This document shows positions 23,407-32,092 of a stretch of 64,000 nt of DNA, one piece after another; the stretch's first letter is position 1, and every line of letters begins with the position of its first letter. The notes beneath the pieces are model-generated. The model did not search any database and was not told where the DNA came from. It saw only the letters and a list, made by a program, of their open reading frames with translations. This DNA is from Occultella glacieicola (GTDB lineage: Bacteria; Actinomycetota; Actinomycetes; Actinomycetales; Beutenbergiaceae): positions 186,001 to 250,000 of the forward strand of contig NZ_SMNA01000001.1 of NCBI RefSeq assembly GCF_004353825.1, read 5' to 3'. The position numbers were made by a program, and so were the translations under genes.

Positions 23407-25041
23407 TCACCCGTTGGCCGCGGCGTAGCCCTCCTCGTACTCCGAGCGGATCGAGTCGCCGCCCGCCGAGCGCCAGTCCGCGACGACGTCATCCCAGGAG
23501 GAGACAGGCTCGCGACCGAGCAGGATCGCGTTCGTGGCGTCGTTGAGCGTCGTGTTGAGCCGGCCGCCGACGGTGCCCTGGGTCGCCGAATACAGGCCGA
23601 CGGTCGGGTTGCGCACGCCGGTGGGGATCACCTGCTGCATGTGGTCGTAGATGTCCTGGGCGACCTGTGGCCGCCCCGGGTAGTAGTTGGGCCGCGGCCC
23701 GTCGATGAGGTACTCGATCGGGAACGTGCCGCCGGACGCCTCGGTCTCACCGAGTTCGGTGAGGACGGGGTCGTTGTTGCCGTCGAAGTCGTAGTGCACG
23801 CCCTCGAGACCATACTTGCGGAACAGGTGCTCCGCGGTGCCGATCGGAGCGGCCAGGAAGTTCAGGACCTCGAGCAGCATCCGCACCCGGGCCTCGTCGC
23901 CCTTGGCGATCGCCGAGATCGTGTTGTTCGGGTTGCCCAGCCAGAACGGCGCCGGCTGACCGTCCTCGCCCGGCGTCAGCATCAAGCCGACCAGGTAGCC
24001 CTCGCCTGCGGTGCTCCCGACGTCGTACATGGAGCCCATCGCCGAGTAGGTGTCCTGGTGGATCGCGCTCGACCCGGCGCCGAACCAGCCCTTGGCGTCG
24101 GCGCCGGTCGCATCGGCGAAGTCCGGGTGCACCAGTTCATCGGCCACCAGTGAGCGACCCAGCTCGAGTGCCGCCTTGTATCCGTCGGCCTCGATCGCGT
24201 GGCTGAAGGCGCCCGCGTCATCGACCCCCCAGGTGTTGGGGAGCCCGTACATCTGCTGGAGCGTCGCCATCGGCACGTTGGTCAGGGCCCAGGTGTTCGC
24301 GCGCGTGTCGGTCAGGTCCCGGCACGTCTGCACGAAGTCGTCGATGGTGGCGGGCTGAGGGTCGACACCGCGGGCCTCGAACAGGTCGTCGCGCGTGTAG
24401 AGCAGGCCCGAGGACTGCACCCCCCGGCTGATCGGCAGTCCGTAGATCGCCCCGTTGTACACCGTGCCCCGCCAGGAGTCCGTCGGCAGGTTCGCCAGGA
24501 ACGGATAGTCCGAGATGGCGTCGCCGGACAGGAACTCGGTGAGGTCCTGGCACTGCGCCGCGAGGAACTGGGGCAGCTGGGCGAAGCTCATGTCGATCGT
24601 GAACACGTCGCCGAGCCCGTCGCCGGCCACGGCGGTGGCGAACCGCTGGGGATAGTCGGCTCCCGGCGTGATCGTGAGCCGCAGTTCGGACCCGATGCGC
24701 TCGTTCAACGCCTGCCAGTAGGAGTTGCGGTCCATGCTCGGCGGCACGGCCTTGTTGACCGGGACCGAGCCCTGGATGGCGGACCCGTCGGCGGGCGGCC
24801 CATCCGTGGCGGCCTGCGGGTTCGCCGGGTAGGAGAAGAAGGTGTCCGGGATGCCGTCATCGGTCCCCGGCAGGTCGGCGGTGACTCCCTCGAAGCGGAT
24901 GTAGGTGGGCAGTTCGACGCCCGCGTCCGCGACTCCACCCCCGGTTGCGGGCGGGGTCGTGCTCGAGGAGCAGGAGGCGCTCGCCATGAGGGCGGCGGCG
25001 CCGATCCCCGCGGAGAGGAAGGTACGACGTGACAAGGACAT
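23407..25041 (-). CDS. ABC sugar transporter substrate-binding lipoprotein
   Basis: 544 residues. Signal peptide with twin arginine (SRRTFL) and a lipobox ending ASASC with Cys24 as the lipidation site, so it is probably anchored outside the membrane and possibly exported by Tat. The body matches family 1 extracellular binding proteins paired with LplB/LplC permeases: GDVFTIDMSFAQLPQFLAAQ, GLPISRGVQSSGLLYTRDDLFEARG, EYLIDGPRPNYYPGRPQV. It captures an oligosaccharide or modified sugar; the ligand is unknown. It is the third gene of the operon after two permeases, with a 45-bp gap and an RBS-like GAAGGGAACC ahead of its ATG. Confidence 0.88.
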   Translation of the reverse strand: MSLSRRTFLSAGIGAAALMASASCSSSTTPPATGGGVADAGVELPTYIRFEGVTADLPGTDDGIPDTFFSYPANPQAATDGPPADGSAIQGSVPVNKAVPPSMDRNSYWQALNERIGSELRLTITPGADYPQRFATAVAGDGLGDVFTIDMSFAQLPQFLAAQCQDLTEFLSGDAISDYPFLANLPTDSWRGTVYNGAIYGLPISRGVQSSGLLYTRDDLFEARGVDPQPATIDDFVQTCRDLTDTRANTWALTNVPMATLQQMYGLPNTWGVDDAGAFSHAIEADGYKAALELGRSLVADELVHPDFADATGADAKGWFGAGSSAIHQDTYSAMGSMYDVGSTAGEGYLVGLMLTPGEDGQPAPFWLGNPNNTISAIAKGDEARVRMLLEVLNFLAAPIGTAEHLFRKYGLEGVHYDFDGNNDPVLTELGETEASGGTFPIEYLIDGPRPNYYPGRPQVAQDIYDHMQQVIPTGVRNPTVGLYSATQGTVGGRLNTTLNDATNAILLGREPVSSWDDVVADWRSAGGDSIRSEYEEGYAAANG

Positions 25042-25086
25042 GGTGGTTCCCTTCTGATGGGACCGGCGCCGGCGCCGGCCGACGAA

Positions 25087-25998
25087 TCAACCTTTGACCG
25101 CTCCGGTGAGCACGCCCTTGGCGAAGTGGCGCTGCAGGAACGGGTAGACGATGAGGATCGGCACGATGGTCACCACGAGGATCGCCATCTGGATCGAGGG
25201 CTGAGGGGGCAGATTCTCCACGCCGGAGCCGAGGTCGGTGGCGCTCATCTCCGTGTTGTTGATGACGTAGGTGCGCAGGACGAGCTGGAGCGGCCACATC
25301 CCACTGTCGTTGAGATAGATGAGGGCGTTGAAGAAGGCATTCCAGTAGCCGACGGCGTAGAACAGGCCGATCACGGCCAGCACCGCCTTGGAGAGCGGCA
25401 GCACGATCCGGGCGAAGATCGTCAGGTGGCCGGCGCCGTCGATGCGGGCCGAGTCGGTCAGTTCGGCCGGGATACCCATGAAGAATGCGCGCAGCACGAT
25501 CACGTTGAACGCGCTGAGCGCGGTCGGCAGGATCAGCGCCCAGTAGCTGTTGAGGAGCCCGAGCTCCTTGACCACCAGGTAGTTCGGGATCAGCCCGGGG
25601 GAGAACAGCAGGGAGAACAGGACCAGCATGAGCATGGGCCGCTGCCCGAAGCTGCCCTGTCGGCTGAGGGCGTAGGCGAGCAGGGTCGAGACCGCGAGAC
25701 TGATCGCCGTGCCGACGACGGTGACCCCGACGCTCACGGCCATGGCTCGGCTGACCACGCCACCGGCGAAGATGGTCCGATAGGAGTCGAGCGAGACGCT
25801 GGTCGGGAACAGCACGAACCCGCCCGAGGCGTTCACCTGCGCTCGATCGGCGAGGCTGGTGGAGACGATCCCGACGAAGGGCAGGATCACCGCTGCGCAC
25901 AGCAGGATCAGGACGACGCCCTTGACGGCGCGCGAGGGTGCGCCCGGAGCATCGATCGGGCGGCGGCGCTGCGCCGGACGAGCAGACGTAGCGGTCAT
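25087..25998 (-). CDS. ABC sugar permease, LplC-type
   Basis: 303 residues, six predicted membrane helices, binding-protein-dependent permease. The cytoplasmic EAA-like loop is DSARIDGAGHLTIFARIVLPL, recognised here by IDGAG and the IVLPL end. The C-terminus PFLQRHFAKGVLTGAVKG is typical of LplC/YtcP proteins. ATG 25998 overlaps the stop of the upstream permease by 4 nt (ATGA). It forms the channel with the LplB-type subunit. No ATPase gene lies in the operon, so the pair probably uses a shared MsiK-like ATPase encoded elsewhere. Confidence 0.9.
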   Translation of the reverse strand: MTATSARPAQRRRPIDAPGAPSRAVKGVVLILLCAAVILPFVGIVSTSLADRAQVNASGGFVLFPTSVSLDSYRTIFAGGVVSRAMAVSVGVTVVGTAISLAVSTLLAYALSRQGSFGQRPMLMLVLFSLLFSPGLIPNYLVVKELGLLNSYWALILPTALSAFNVIVLRAFFMGIPAELTDSARIDGAGHLTIFARIVLPLSKAVLAVIGLFYAVGYWNAFFNALIYLNDSGMWPLQLVLRTYVINNTEMSATDLGSGVENLPPQPSIQMAILVVTIVPILIVYPFLQRHFAKGVLTGAVKG

Positions 25999-27029
25999 GA
26001 CTTGTACACCCCGTTCTCGCCGAGCAGATGGGCGATCTTGTTGGCGCCGAGCACGAGCAGGACCCCGACGGCGCCCTTCACCAGCCCGACCGCGGCCGCG
26101 ACGCCCCACTGGCCACCGACGATGCCGTTGTTGTAGACGTAGGTGTCGAGGACCTCGCTGGCGGCGAGCCCGACGCCCCCCTGCTGCAGGATGATCTGCT
26201 CGAACCCGACCGTCAGGGAGTCCCCGAGGCGCAGGATCAGCAGCAGCACGATGATTCCCCGGATGCCCGGGAGGGTGACGTGCCACATCTGCCGCCACCG
26301 CGAGGCGCCATCCATCGACGCGGCCTCGTAGAGCGATGCGTCGATCTGGGACAGCGCGGCGAGGAACAGGATGGTCGCCCACCCGGTGTCCTTCCACATC
26401 ACCTGGCTCGTCAGCAGACCGACGAACAGGTCGGAGTTGCCGATGATCGAGAACGTGTCCGCGCCGTGTGTGCGGAGGAAGTTGTTGATCATCCCCGAGC
26501 CGCCGAGCACCTGCTGGAACACCGCGACGACGATCACCCAGGAGAGGAAGTGCGGCAGATACAGCACGGACTGCACGGCCCGCTTGATGCGCTCCGAGAG
26601 CAGGCTGTTCAGCAGCAGTGCGAGCGCGATCGGGGCCGGGAACACCAGGATCACCTGGACGAGCGTCAGCACCAGCGTGTTCCGGAGCGCGTTCACGAAC
26701 GCCGGGTCGCCGTTGAAGATCACCGCGAAGTTGTCCAGGCCGACCCAGGGGCTCTGACCGAACGGCAGGAACGGGACGTAGGCCTGGAACGCGATGACGT
26801 TGCCCAGCAGGGGGAGGTACTGGAACAGCAGGAGCAGGGCCATTCCGGGCAGTGCCATCACCAGCAGGGCCCGGTCGCGAATCAGCCGGGAGTACCACGG
26901 GTTTCTGCGCCTGCGCAGAAACGGCCGCGGGGCACCAGAGGACATCCCTGTTGTGGTGCGGTCGAGTCCGACGGGTCTCGACGAGGTGTCGCCGGTTGCG
27001 ACATCGGTGTGGCTCACGCTTGACTCCAT
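25995..27029 (-). CDS. ABC sugar permease, LplB-type
   Basis: 344 residues. An N-terminal polar tail of ~45 residues ends in a basic patch (RRRRNPW), followed by six membrane helices. The EAA loop EAASMDGASRWRQMWHVTLP is intact, and FQYLPLLGNVIAFQAY is characteristic of LplB. It is the first gene of the minus-strand operon. A sigma-A-like promoter (27057-27086) and a LacI-type operator lie immediately upstream, so expression should be inducible by the sugar. ATG 27029 has only a weak GAGA-type ribosome-binding site. Confidence 0.9.
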   Translation of the reverse strand: MESSVSHTDVATGDTSSRPVGLDRTTTGMSSGAPRPFLRRRRNPWYSRLIRDRALLVMALPGMALLLLFQYLPLLGNVIAFQAYVPFLPFGQSPWVGLDNFAVIFNGDPAFVNALRNTLVLTLVQVILVFPAPIALALLLNSLLSERIKRAVQSVLYLPHFLSWVIVVAVFQQVLGGSGMINNFLRTHGADTFSIIGNSDLFVGLLTSQVMWKDTGWATILFLAALSQIDASLYEAASMDGASRWRQMWHVTLPGIRGIIVLLLILRLGDSLTVGFEQIILQQGGVGLAASEVLDTYVYNNGIVGGQWGVAAAVGLVKGAVGVLLVLGANKIAHLLGENGVYKS

Positions 27030-27038
27030 CGACTATCT

Positions 27039-27086
27039 CAGCGCTGTAACATGAGGAGTATCCGCACAGGTGCGTTGTCGTGTCAA
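27039..27086 (-). promoter_or_regulatory. Promoter and LacI-type operator of the sugar ABC operon
   Basis: Minus strand: -35 TTGACA (27081-27086), 18-bp spacer, -10 GATACT (27057-27062). Downstream, at the expected start of transcription, lies CAGCGCTGTAAC (27039-27050, plus-strand reading) with the palindromic core CAGCGCTG. The same 11-mer recurs at 27255-27265 in front of the divergent glycosidase gene, which supports a shared LacI regulator. Confidence 0.65.
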
Positions 27087-27237
27087 GCGTTGGGCCCGCC
27101 GCCTCACCCAGAGGCGATCAGTGGCGTAGGACCGTGCAAGACCGTTGGAAATACATCACTCACAGAGATTGTGGTCGATCGGGGCATCGGTGCGCCCACG
27201 TCGGCGAGCCGACTCGATCACGGCCGATCGGGCCGCC

Positions 27238-27268
27238 TTGACCGGACTGCCATTCAGCGCTGTAAGGT
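27238..27268 (+). promoter_or_regulatory. Promoter and LacI-type operator of the glycosidase gene
   Basis: TTGACC (27238-27243) followed by TGTAAG (27261-27266, 17-bp spacer) or TAAGGT (27263-27268, 19-bp spacer). The operator-like CAGCGCTGTAAG (27255-27266) lies between and over these elements, so repressor binding would block polymerase. Confidence 0.55.
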
Positions 27269-27315
27269 TGACGGTGTCTGACCTTGCCCCCATTCCCGAC
27301 GAGGAGAACGCCACC

Positions 27316-28308
27316 ATGACCCACCCACCGGCCGCGACCCCGATCGCGCCTACCACCGCGCCGGCCGGACCGACCCCGTCGGCCGAGTTGCTCGGCACGC
27401 CCTGGGCCGTCGACCGGGCCGACGGCACGCCGTTCTCGAAGGACCCGTCGGTGATCCGCTTGGGCGATCGCTACCTCATGTACTTCACGCTTCCGCCCGA
27501 GGAGCCGAGTGCCCAGCGCGGGTGGCACGTCGGCATCGCCGAGAGCCACGACCTGCGGACCTGGACCCTCGCGGGGCGGCTCCGCCCGTCGGGCGATGCC
27601 GAGGCCCGTGGTTTGGCCGCCCCGGGCGCCGTCGTGCTCGACGGGGTCGTCCACCTCTTCTACCAGAGCTACGGGAACGGCCCGCTGGATGCGATCTGTC
27701 ATGCGTGGTCGCAGGACGGGGTGACCTTCATTCGGGACGCGACGAACCCTGTTTTCCGGCCCACCGGGTCCTGGAACTGCGGCCGAGCGATCGATGCCGA
27801 CGTGGTCGTCGACGGCGACCGCCTCCTGCTCGCCTACGCCACGCGCGACCCGCAGATGAGGGTGCAGATGCTGGGCGTGGCGGCGGCTCCTCTCGACAGC
27901 GACTTCGGGGCCGCGGCCTGGCGGGACCTGAGCCTGGACGCACCGGCGCTAGCCCCCGAGCTGCCGTGGGAGCTGGAGTGCATCGAGGCGCCGGCCTTCG
28001 TCCGGCGCGGCGAGCAGCTGGTCATGTTCTACGCCGGCGGCTACAACAACGAGCCCCAGCAGATCGGCTACGCGGTGAGCGAGGACGGTGTCCGGTGGAC
28101 CCGTGGAACCACGGAGCCGTTCCTCCCGAACGGTGAGCCGGGCTCCTGGAACTCCTCCGAGAGTGGTCACCCGGGAGCGTTCACCGACGACGACGGCCGG
28201 ACGTACCTGTTCTTCCAGGGCAACGACACCCGGGGGCGCACCAACTTCCTGGCTGCCACCGAGATCCACTGGGACGGGGACCGGCCGCGGCTGAGCCAGT
28301 CCACGTGA
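27316..28308 (+). CDS. Five-bladed beta-propeller glycosidase (GH43/GH32/GH130-like)
   Basis: 330 residues, no signal peptide, so probably cytoplasmic. It begins with SKDPSVIRLGDRYLMYFTL, where the Asp resembles the first catalytic or substrate-binding acid of these propellers. Repeated blade strands follow: HVGIAESHDLRTWTL, CHAWSQDGVTFIRD, IGYAVSEDGVRWTRG, GRTYLFFQGND. ECIEAPAFVRRGEQLVMFY supplies a conserved Glu. The enzyme probably hydrolyses or phosphorolyses the imported oligosaccharide. ATG 27316 has GAGGAG at ~9 nt; it is divergent from the ABC operon and shares its operator sequence. The exact family and substrate cannot be assigned by eye. Confidence 0.72.
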   Translation: MTHPPAATPIAPTTAPAGPTPSAELLGTPWAVDRADGTPFSKDPSVIRLGDRYLMYFTLPPEEPSAQRGWHVGIAESHDLRTWTLAGRLRPSGDAEARGLAAPGAVVLDGVVHLFYQSYGNGPLDAICHAWSQDGVTFIRDATNPVFRPTGSWNCGRAIDADVVVDGDRLLLAYATRDPQMRVQMLGVAAAPLDSDFGAAAWRDLSLDAPALAPELPWELECIEAPAFVRRGEQLVMFYAGGYNNEPQQIGYAVSEDGVRWTRGTTEPFLPNGEPGSWNSSESGHPGAFTDDDGRTYLFFQGNDTRGRTNFLAATEIHWDGDRPRLSQST

Positions 28309-28314
28309 GGCTGC

Positions 28315-29376
28315 TCAGGCCTGCAGTGCGGCGTCCTCGTCCACCGCGAGCTGGCCCACGGTGCTCTCGCGCACCGCGAGGCGGTGACTGACCACCGACC
28401 GAACCGGGGGCAGGTCCGCGCCGCCCGGTCGCGAGCGGGCGAGAAGCCGGTCCACGCATCGACGAGCGAGCCCCTCCAGGTCCCACGACACGCTGGTCAG
28501 CGGCGGTGCGGTGAACCGGGACTCCTCGTTGTCGTCGAACCCGGCCACGGCGATCTCGGTCGGCACGGCGATCCCGCGTTCGCGAAGGCGCGCGAGTGCG
28601 CCGCTGCCCACCAGGTCGTTGAAGCAGAGGATGGCGTCCGGCGGTTCCGGTAGCGCGAGGAGATGGTCGACGGCGGCCGCGGCCTCGGGCCGACGGGTCC
28701 GGTCCACGGGGGCCAGGTACTCGGAGCGCACCGGCAGTCCCGCCGCATCGAGCGCCTGGCAGAGCCCGCGGTACCGCAGTTCCGAGGCGTTCGCACGCAT
28801 CTGCGGCTGGATGCCGATCGTCGCGATCCGCGTCCGGCCCTGCTCGATCAGGTGCGCGGCCACGGCACGCGCTGCCGCCACCGCGTCGGTGGTGACGTGG
28901 TCCGAGGACGCCGTGGCGCCACCCTCGCCGATCAGGACGAGGTTCTGGTGGGCGAACCGGTCGCTCAGCTCGGCCTGGCTGATGGCATCGGGCTGCAGGA
29001 TCACGCCGTCGACCAGGCGCGCGCCCCCGCCGCTGACGACGGCGCGCTCGAGATCCACGGAGGAGCGGGTCTGCTCGATCAGCACCATCCAGTCGTGCTC
29101 GGCCGCCGCGTCCATGACGTGACTGGCCAGTTGCGCGTAGTACGGATTGTCGAGTCCGGGGATGGCCAGAGCGATGAAGCCGGTCTGCCGGCTCGCGAGC
29201 GCGCGCGCGGAGAGGTTCACTCGGTAGCCGAGGGTCGCCAGGGAGGCCTCGACCTTCGCGCGGGTTTCCGCGCTCACGTGGGGGTGGTTGTGCAGGACGT
29301 TGGAAACCGTCTTCGCCGAGACGCCGGCGTGTGCGGCCACGTCGGAGAGGCGCACCCGGCCGCTGCTACCGGGCAC
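28315..29376 (-). CDS. LacI-family repressor of the sugar module
   Basis: 353 residues. HTH and hinge: VRLSDVAAHAGVSAKTVSNVLHNHPHVS at ~8-35 (core VAAHAGVSAKTVSNVL), YRVNLSARALAS as the hinge helix. The periplasmic-binding-protein-like sensor follows: TGFIALAIPGLDNPYYAQL, DGVILQPD, AVAGFDDNEESRF. The start is GTG 29376. It lies convergent to the glycosidase gene (6-bp gap) and next to the sugar module whose two promoters carry the same CAGCGCTGTAA element; LacI operators commonly have this G-C-centred palindrome, so it is the likely regulator. I see no copy of the element upstream of its own start. Confidence 0.9.
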   Translation of the reverse strand: MPGSSGRVRLSDVAAHAGVSAKTVSNVLHNHPHVSAETRAKVEASLATLGYRVNLSARALASRQTGFIALAIPGLDNPYYAQLASHVMDAAAEHDWMVLIEQTRSSVDLERAVVSGGGARLVDGVILQPDAISQAELSDRFAHQNLVLIGEGGATASSDHVTTDAVAAARAVAAHLIEQGRTRIATIGIQPQMRANASELRYRGLCQALDAAGLPVRSEYLAPVDRTRRPEAAAAVDHLLALPEPPDAILCFNDLVGSGALARLRERGIAVPTEIAVAGFDDNEESRFTAPPLTSVSWDLEGLARRCVDRLLARSRPGGADLPPVRSVVSHRLAVRESTVGQLAVDEDAALQA

Positions 29377-29491
29377 GGGAGGCGTCCGAGCCTCGGTTCA
29401 CATACACGGCTCCGATCGTAGAGGCTCCGAGCGGCGGTCGGCTGTGCCAGCGCGTCCGGAGCTGATCGTGGTCCGGGCATCATTCCTGGCG

Positions 29492-29887
29492 CTACCGGAG
29501 GTCCAGGACGGTGAGGCCCACCGCGCTGCTGAGGCGCTCGTAGTCGTCGTTCCGATGCGCGAGGGTTGCGCCGTGGCGGAGCGCGACCGCGGCGATCAGG
29601 CAGTCCTGGAGTGCGCGCGGCTGGTGACCGGCGGCGCGCGCATGCTGGAACACCTCTACGGCGCCCCGGTAGTCGACGGTCGGATCGACCCGTAGCCAAT
29701 GCTGGCTGAGCAGAAGTCGCTCGACCTGCTCAGTCTGTGCCCCCCGACGGGTTCCGGCGAGAACTTCCATCAGCACGGGTTCGGTGGTCGCCAGGTCGCT
29801 ACCGAGGCGATCACGCACGAACGCCGTCGCAGTGGAGGCCGTTCCGCGGAGGAACTCGATCCACACCGACGTGTCGACGAGGATCAC
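29492..29887 (-). CDS. vapC: VapC-type PIN-domain toxin
   Basis: 131 residues from GTG 29887. The PIN-domain acids are visible: Asp in [13 protein letters not shown], Glu in [10 protein letters not shown], Asp in [12 protein letters not shown] and Asp near the end in [10 protein letters not shown]. These chelate Mg2+ for ribonuclease activity; VapC toxins cut tRNA or rRNA. The GTG overlaps the antitoxin stop by 4 nt (GTGA), the usual toxin-antitoxin coupling. An upstream ATG at 29935 would lie within the antitoxin gene. Confidence 0.9.
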   Translation of the reverse strand: MILVDTSVWIEFLRGTASTATAFVRDRLGSDLATTEPVLMEVLAGTRRGAQTEQVERLLLSQHWLRVDPTVDYRGAVEVFQHARAAGHQPRALQDCLIAAVALRHGATLAHRNDDYERLSSAVGLTVLDLR

Positions 29888-30093
29888 TCGCGCTCCACGC
29901 GGTCGGCGCGCATCGCCGTCAGGTCGCCCTCCCACCCGCTCCCTTCGAGCGCCAGCATCTCCGGACGGGTCATGACCGGCCCTACCAAGCGCCGCAGGGC
30001 GAGGTCGACCGCCTCGCGCTTGGTCCGCACCCGGTAGCGGCGCATGACCTCGGCGACCAGGGCGTCATCGAGCTCGATGTTTGTGCGTGCCAT
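29884..30093 (-). CDS. vapB: VapB-type antitoxin
   Basis: 69 residues: [20 protein letters not shown], then [18 protein letters not shown], a ribbon-helix-helix-like DNA-binding unit of the VapB (DUF2191) group. The C-terminal acidic/Trp stretch ([16 protein letters not shown]) would wrap around VapC. ATG 30093 is preferred over 30108 because it gives the family's standard N-terminus and lies 6 nt after a TATGAT -10 box, so the message is probably leaderless. Confidence 0.88.
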   Translation of the reverse strand: MARTNIELDDALVAEVMRRYRVRTKREAVDLALRRLVGPVMTRPEMLALEGSGWEGDLTAMRADRVERE

Positions 30094-30099
30094 ACACCA

Positions 30100-30121
30100 A
30101 TCATACACTTCGATGGGTCGC
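30100..30121 (-). promoter_or_regulatory. vapBC promoter region (-10) with GTGTATG repeats
   Basis: Minus-strand TATGAT at 30100-30105, six nt before the vapB ATG. GTGTATG occurs twice, once over this box and once over the start codon, a possible autoregulatory VapBC site. No convincing -35 hexamer is visible. Confidence 0.45.
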
Positions 30122-30127
30122 GGTGTC

Positions 30128-30892
30128 TCAGCCGATCCGACGTCGGTAGATGGACATCGCGACGGCGTAGGCGACCGCCAGAACGCCGACCAGCCAGGCG
30201 AGGGCGACCCAGATATCTCCGCCGACCGGTTCCGCCGCGAACAGCGCTCGGATCGTGTCGACGATGGAGGTCACCGGCTGGTTCTCCGCGAACCACGCGA
30301 CCGGGCCAGGCATCGAGTCGGTCGGGACGAACGCCGAACTGATGAACGGCAGGAAGATCAGCGGGTAACTGAACGCGCTGGCGCCGTCGACGGTCTTCGC
30401 GGAGAGGCCGGCGATCACCGCGAGCCAGGTCAGCGCGAGGGTGAACAGGACCAGGATCCCGGCGACGGCCAGCCAGGCGCCCACGGATGCCTCCGTGCGG
30501 AACCCCATCACCAGGGCCACGCCGACGACGATCGTGACCGAGACCAGGTTCGCGACCAGGGACGTGAGCACGTGCGCCCAGAGCACGCTCGACCTGGCGA
30601 TCGGCATGGATTGGAAGCGCTCGAAGATTCCGCCCTTGAGGTCGAGGAACAGCCGGTAGGCGGTGTAGGCGACGCCGGACGCGATCGTGATGAGCAGGAT
30701 GCCGGGGAGCAGGTAGTCGATATAGGACCCGTCGGATCCGGTGGTGATCGCACCGCCGAGCACGTACACGAACAGCAGCATCAGCGCGATGGGTGTGACC
30801 GCCGTGGTGACGATCGTGTCGGGGCTACGGAGGATGTGCCGCAGCGAGCGGCCGGTCAGGACGCCGGTATCGCCAACGGCGTGGGCGGTCAT
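30128..30892 (-). CDS. ABC-2 type exporter permease (DrrB-like)
   Basis: 254 residues, six membrane helices in the ABC-2 arrangement: [21 protein letters not shown] at the N-terminus, [20 protein letters not shown], the coupling segment [28 protein letters not shown], and [20 protein letters not shown]. This is the DrrB/daunorubicin-exporter pattern; it pairs with the ATPase whose stop overlaps its start (ATGA at 30889-30892). Substrate unknown, probably a hydrophobic compound. Last gene of the PadR operon. Confidence 0.9.
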   Translation of the reverse strand: MTAHAVGDTGVLTGRSLRHILRSPDTIVTTAVTPIALMLLFVYVLGGAITTGSDGSYIDYLLPGILLITIASGVAYTAYRLFLDLKGGIFERFQSMPIARSSVLWAHVLTSLVANLVSVTIVVGVALVMGFRTEASVGAWLAVAGILVLFTLALTWLAVIAGLSAKTVDGASAFSYPLIFLPFISSAFVPTDSMPGPVAWFAENQPVTSIVDTIRALFAAEPVGGDIWVALAWLVGVLAVAYAVAMSIYRRRIG

Positions 30893-31716
30893 CGGGACCC
30901 CTTCTGAGTGGTCGCGCTCCGGTCGGAGCTATCGGCGGTGTCGGTCTCGCTCGGCTCACCGACGAGGGCGAGGAACACGTCCTCGAGGGAGGGCTGCTTC
31001 TCGACGTAGGTGACCTCGACGGCCGGGAGCAGCCGCTTGAGCTCGTCGAGCGTGCCGCTGCTGATGATGGTGCCCCGGTGCAGGATGGCGATCCGGTCGG
31101 CGAGCTGCTCGGCCTCGTCGAGGTACTGGGTCGTGAGCAGGACCGTGGTGCCACCGTCGGCCAACTTCTTGACGGTCTGCCATACCTCGATGCGCGCCTG
31201 GGGGTCCAGCCCGGTGGTCGGCTCGTCGAGGAAGATCACCGGAGGGTCGCCGATCAGGCTCATCGCGATGTCGAGCCGACGGCGCATGCCGCCCGAGTAG
31301 GTCGCGGCCCGGCGACCGCCGGCGTCGGTGAGTGAGAAGCGGGCGAGCAGGTCGTCGGCGATCGCCCCCGGGTTGCGCAGGTGCCGCAACCTCGCGATCA
31401 GGACCAGGTTCTCCCGTCCGGTGAGCACCTCGTCGACCGCCGCGAACTGGCCGGTCAGGCTGATCGATTCGCGGACCCGCCCGGGATTCGCCCCCATATC
31501 GATGCCGTTCACCGTCGCGGTGCCCGCGTCGGGTCTCGACAGCGTCGAGAGGATACGGACCAGGGTGGTCTTGCCCGCGCCGTTCGAGCCGAGCAGCGCC
31601 ACGATGCTGCCCGCCTCCACGTCGAGGTCGACGCCCCGCAGCACGGGCAGGTCCTGGAAGGACTTCTCGATGCCCCGCACCCGGATGGCGGGCTCGCGGG
31701 TCGCCTGAGCGGTCAT
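30889..31716 (-). CDS. ABC exporter ATPase (DrrA-like)
   Basis: 275 residues. Walker A GSNGAGKTT, Q-loop region SLTGQFAAVDEVLTGRENL, signature YSGGMRRRLDIA, Walker B VIFLDEPTTGLD and the H-loop in LLTTQYLDEAEQLADR. The C-terminal ~60 residues (TYVEKQPSLEDVFLAL) are the DrrA-type extension. ATG 31716 lies in an ATGA overlap with the DUF1048 gene; the earlier start at 31791 would be inside that gene. It energises the DrrB-like permease downstream. Confidence 0.93.
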   Translation of the reverse strand: MTAQATREPAIRVRGIEKSFQDLPVLRGVDLDVEAGSIVALLGSNGAGKTTLVRILSTLSRPDAGTATVNGIDMGANPGRVRESISLTGQFAAVDEVLTGRENLVLIARLRHLRNPGAIADDLLARFSLTDAGGRRAATYSGGMRRRLDIAMSLIGDPPVIFLDEPTTGLDPQARIEVWQTVKKLADGGTTVLLTTQYLDEAEQLADRIAILHRGTIISSGTLDELKRLLPAVEVTYVEKQPSLEDVFLALVGEPSETDTADSSDRSATTQKGSR

Positions 31717-32090
31717 GTGTCGGCCTCCGGTCCACCGCCAGCGACGGCGTCGATCGCCTTGGTCAGGCGGGTGCGCTCCTTGTCGATCCACTGCGTGGCC
31801 GTATAGGCGCGGGCGAAGTCCTCGGCGAAACCGACCGGGTCATCGCCGACGATGGTCCGCACCGACGTGCCGTCGACGGCGGCCCGTTCCCAGAGGTCGG
31901 CGAAATCGCCGAACATCGTGACGATCGTTTCGCCGTCGGTGATGCCTCCGTAGACCATGAAGTACCGCTCGAACGCCTTCGCGGCGCTGCGGTAGGGCTC
32001 CGGGAGGCCCTCGATGCGCGCCTTGTACTGTCGGTACTGCTTCTTCTGCTCGAGCGATCCCGTGAGGGTCTCGATCCATTTCGCGACCAT
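31713..32090 (-). CDS. DUF1048 protein
   Basis: 125 residues, mostly alpha-helical and charged: MVAKWIETLTGSLEQKKQYRQYKARIE..., LPEPYRSAAKAFERYFMVYGG, DFARAYTATQWIDKERTRLTKAI. It matches DUF1048, small proteins regularly encoded between a PadR regulator and an ABC exporter. The function is unknown; a regulatory partner of PadR is a reasonable guess. ATG 32090 has GAAGGAG at 8 nt; only 2 nt separate it from the padR stop. Confidence 0.85.
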   Translation of the reverse strand: MVAKWIETLTGSLEQKKQYRQYKARIEGLPEPYRSAAKAFERYFMVYGGITDGETIVTMFGDFADLWERAAVDGTSVRTIVGDDPVGFAEDFARAYTATQWIDKERTRLTKAIDAVAGGGPEADT

Positions 32091-32092
32091 GA

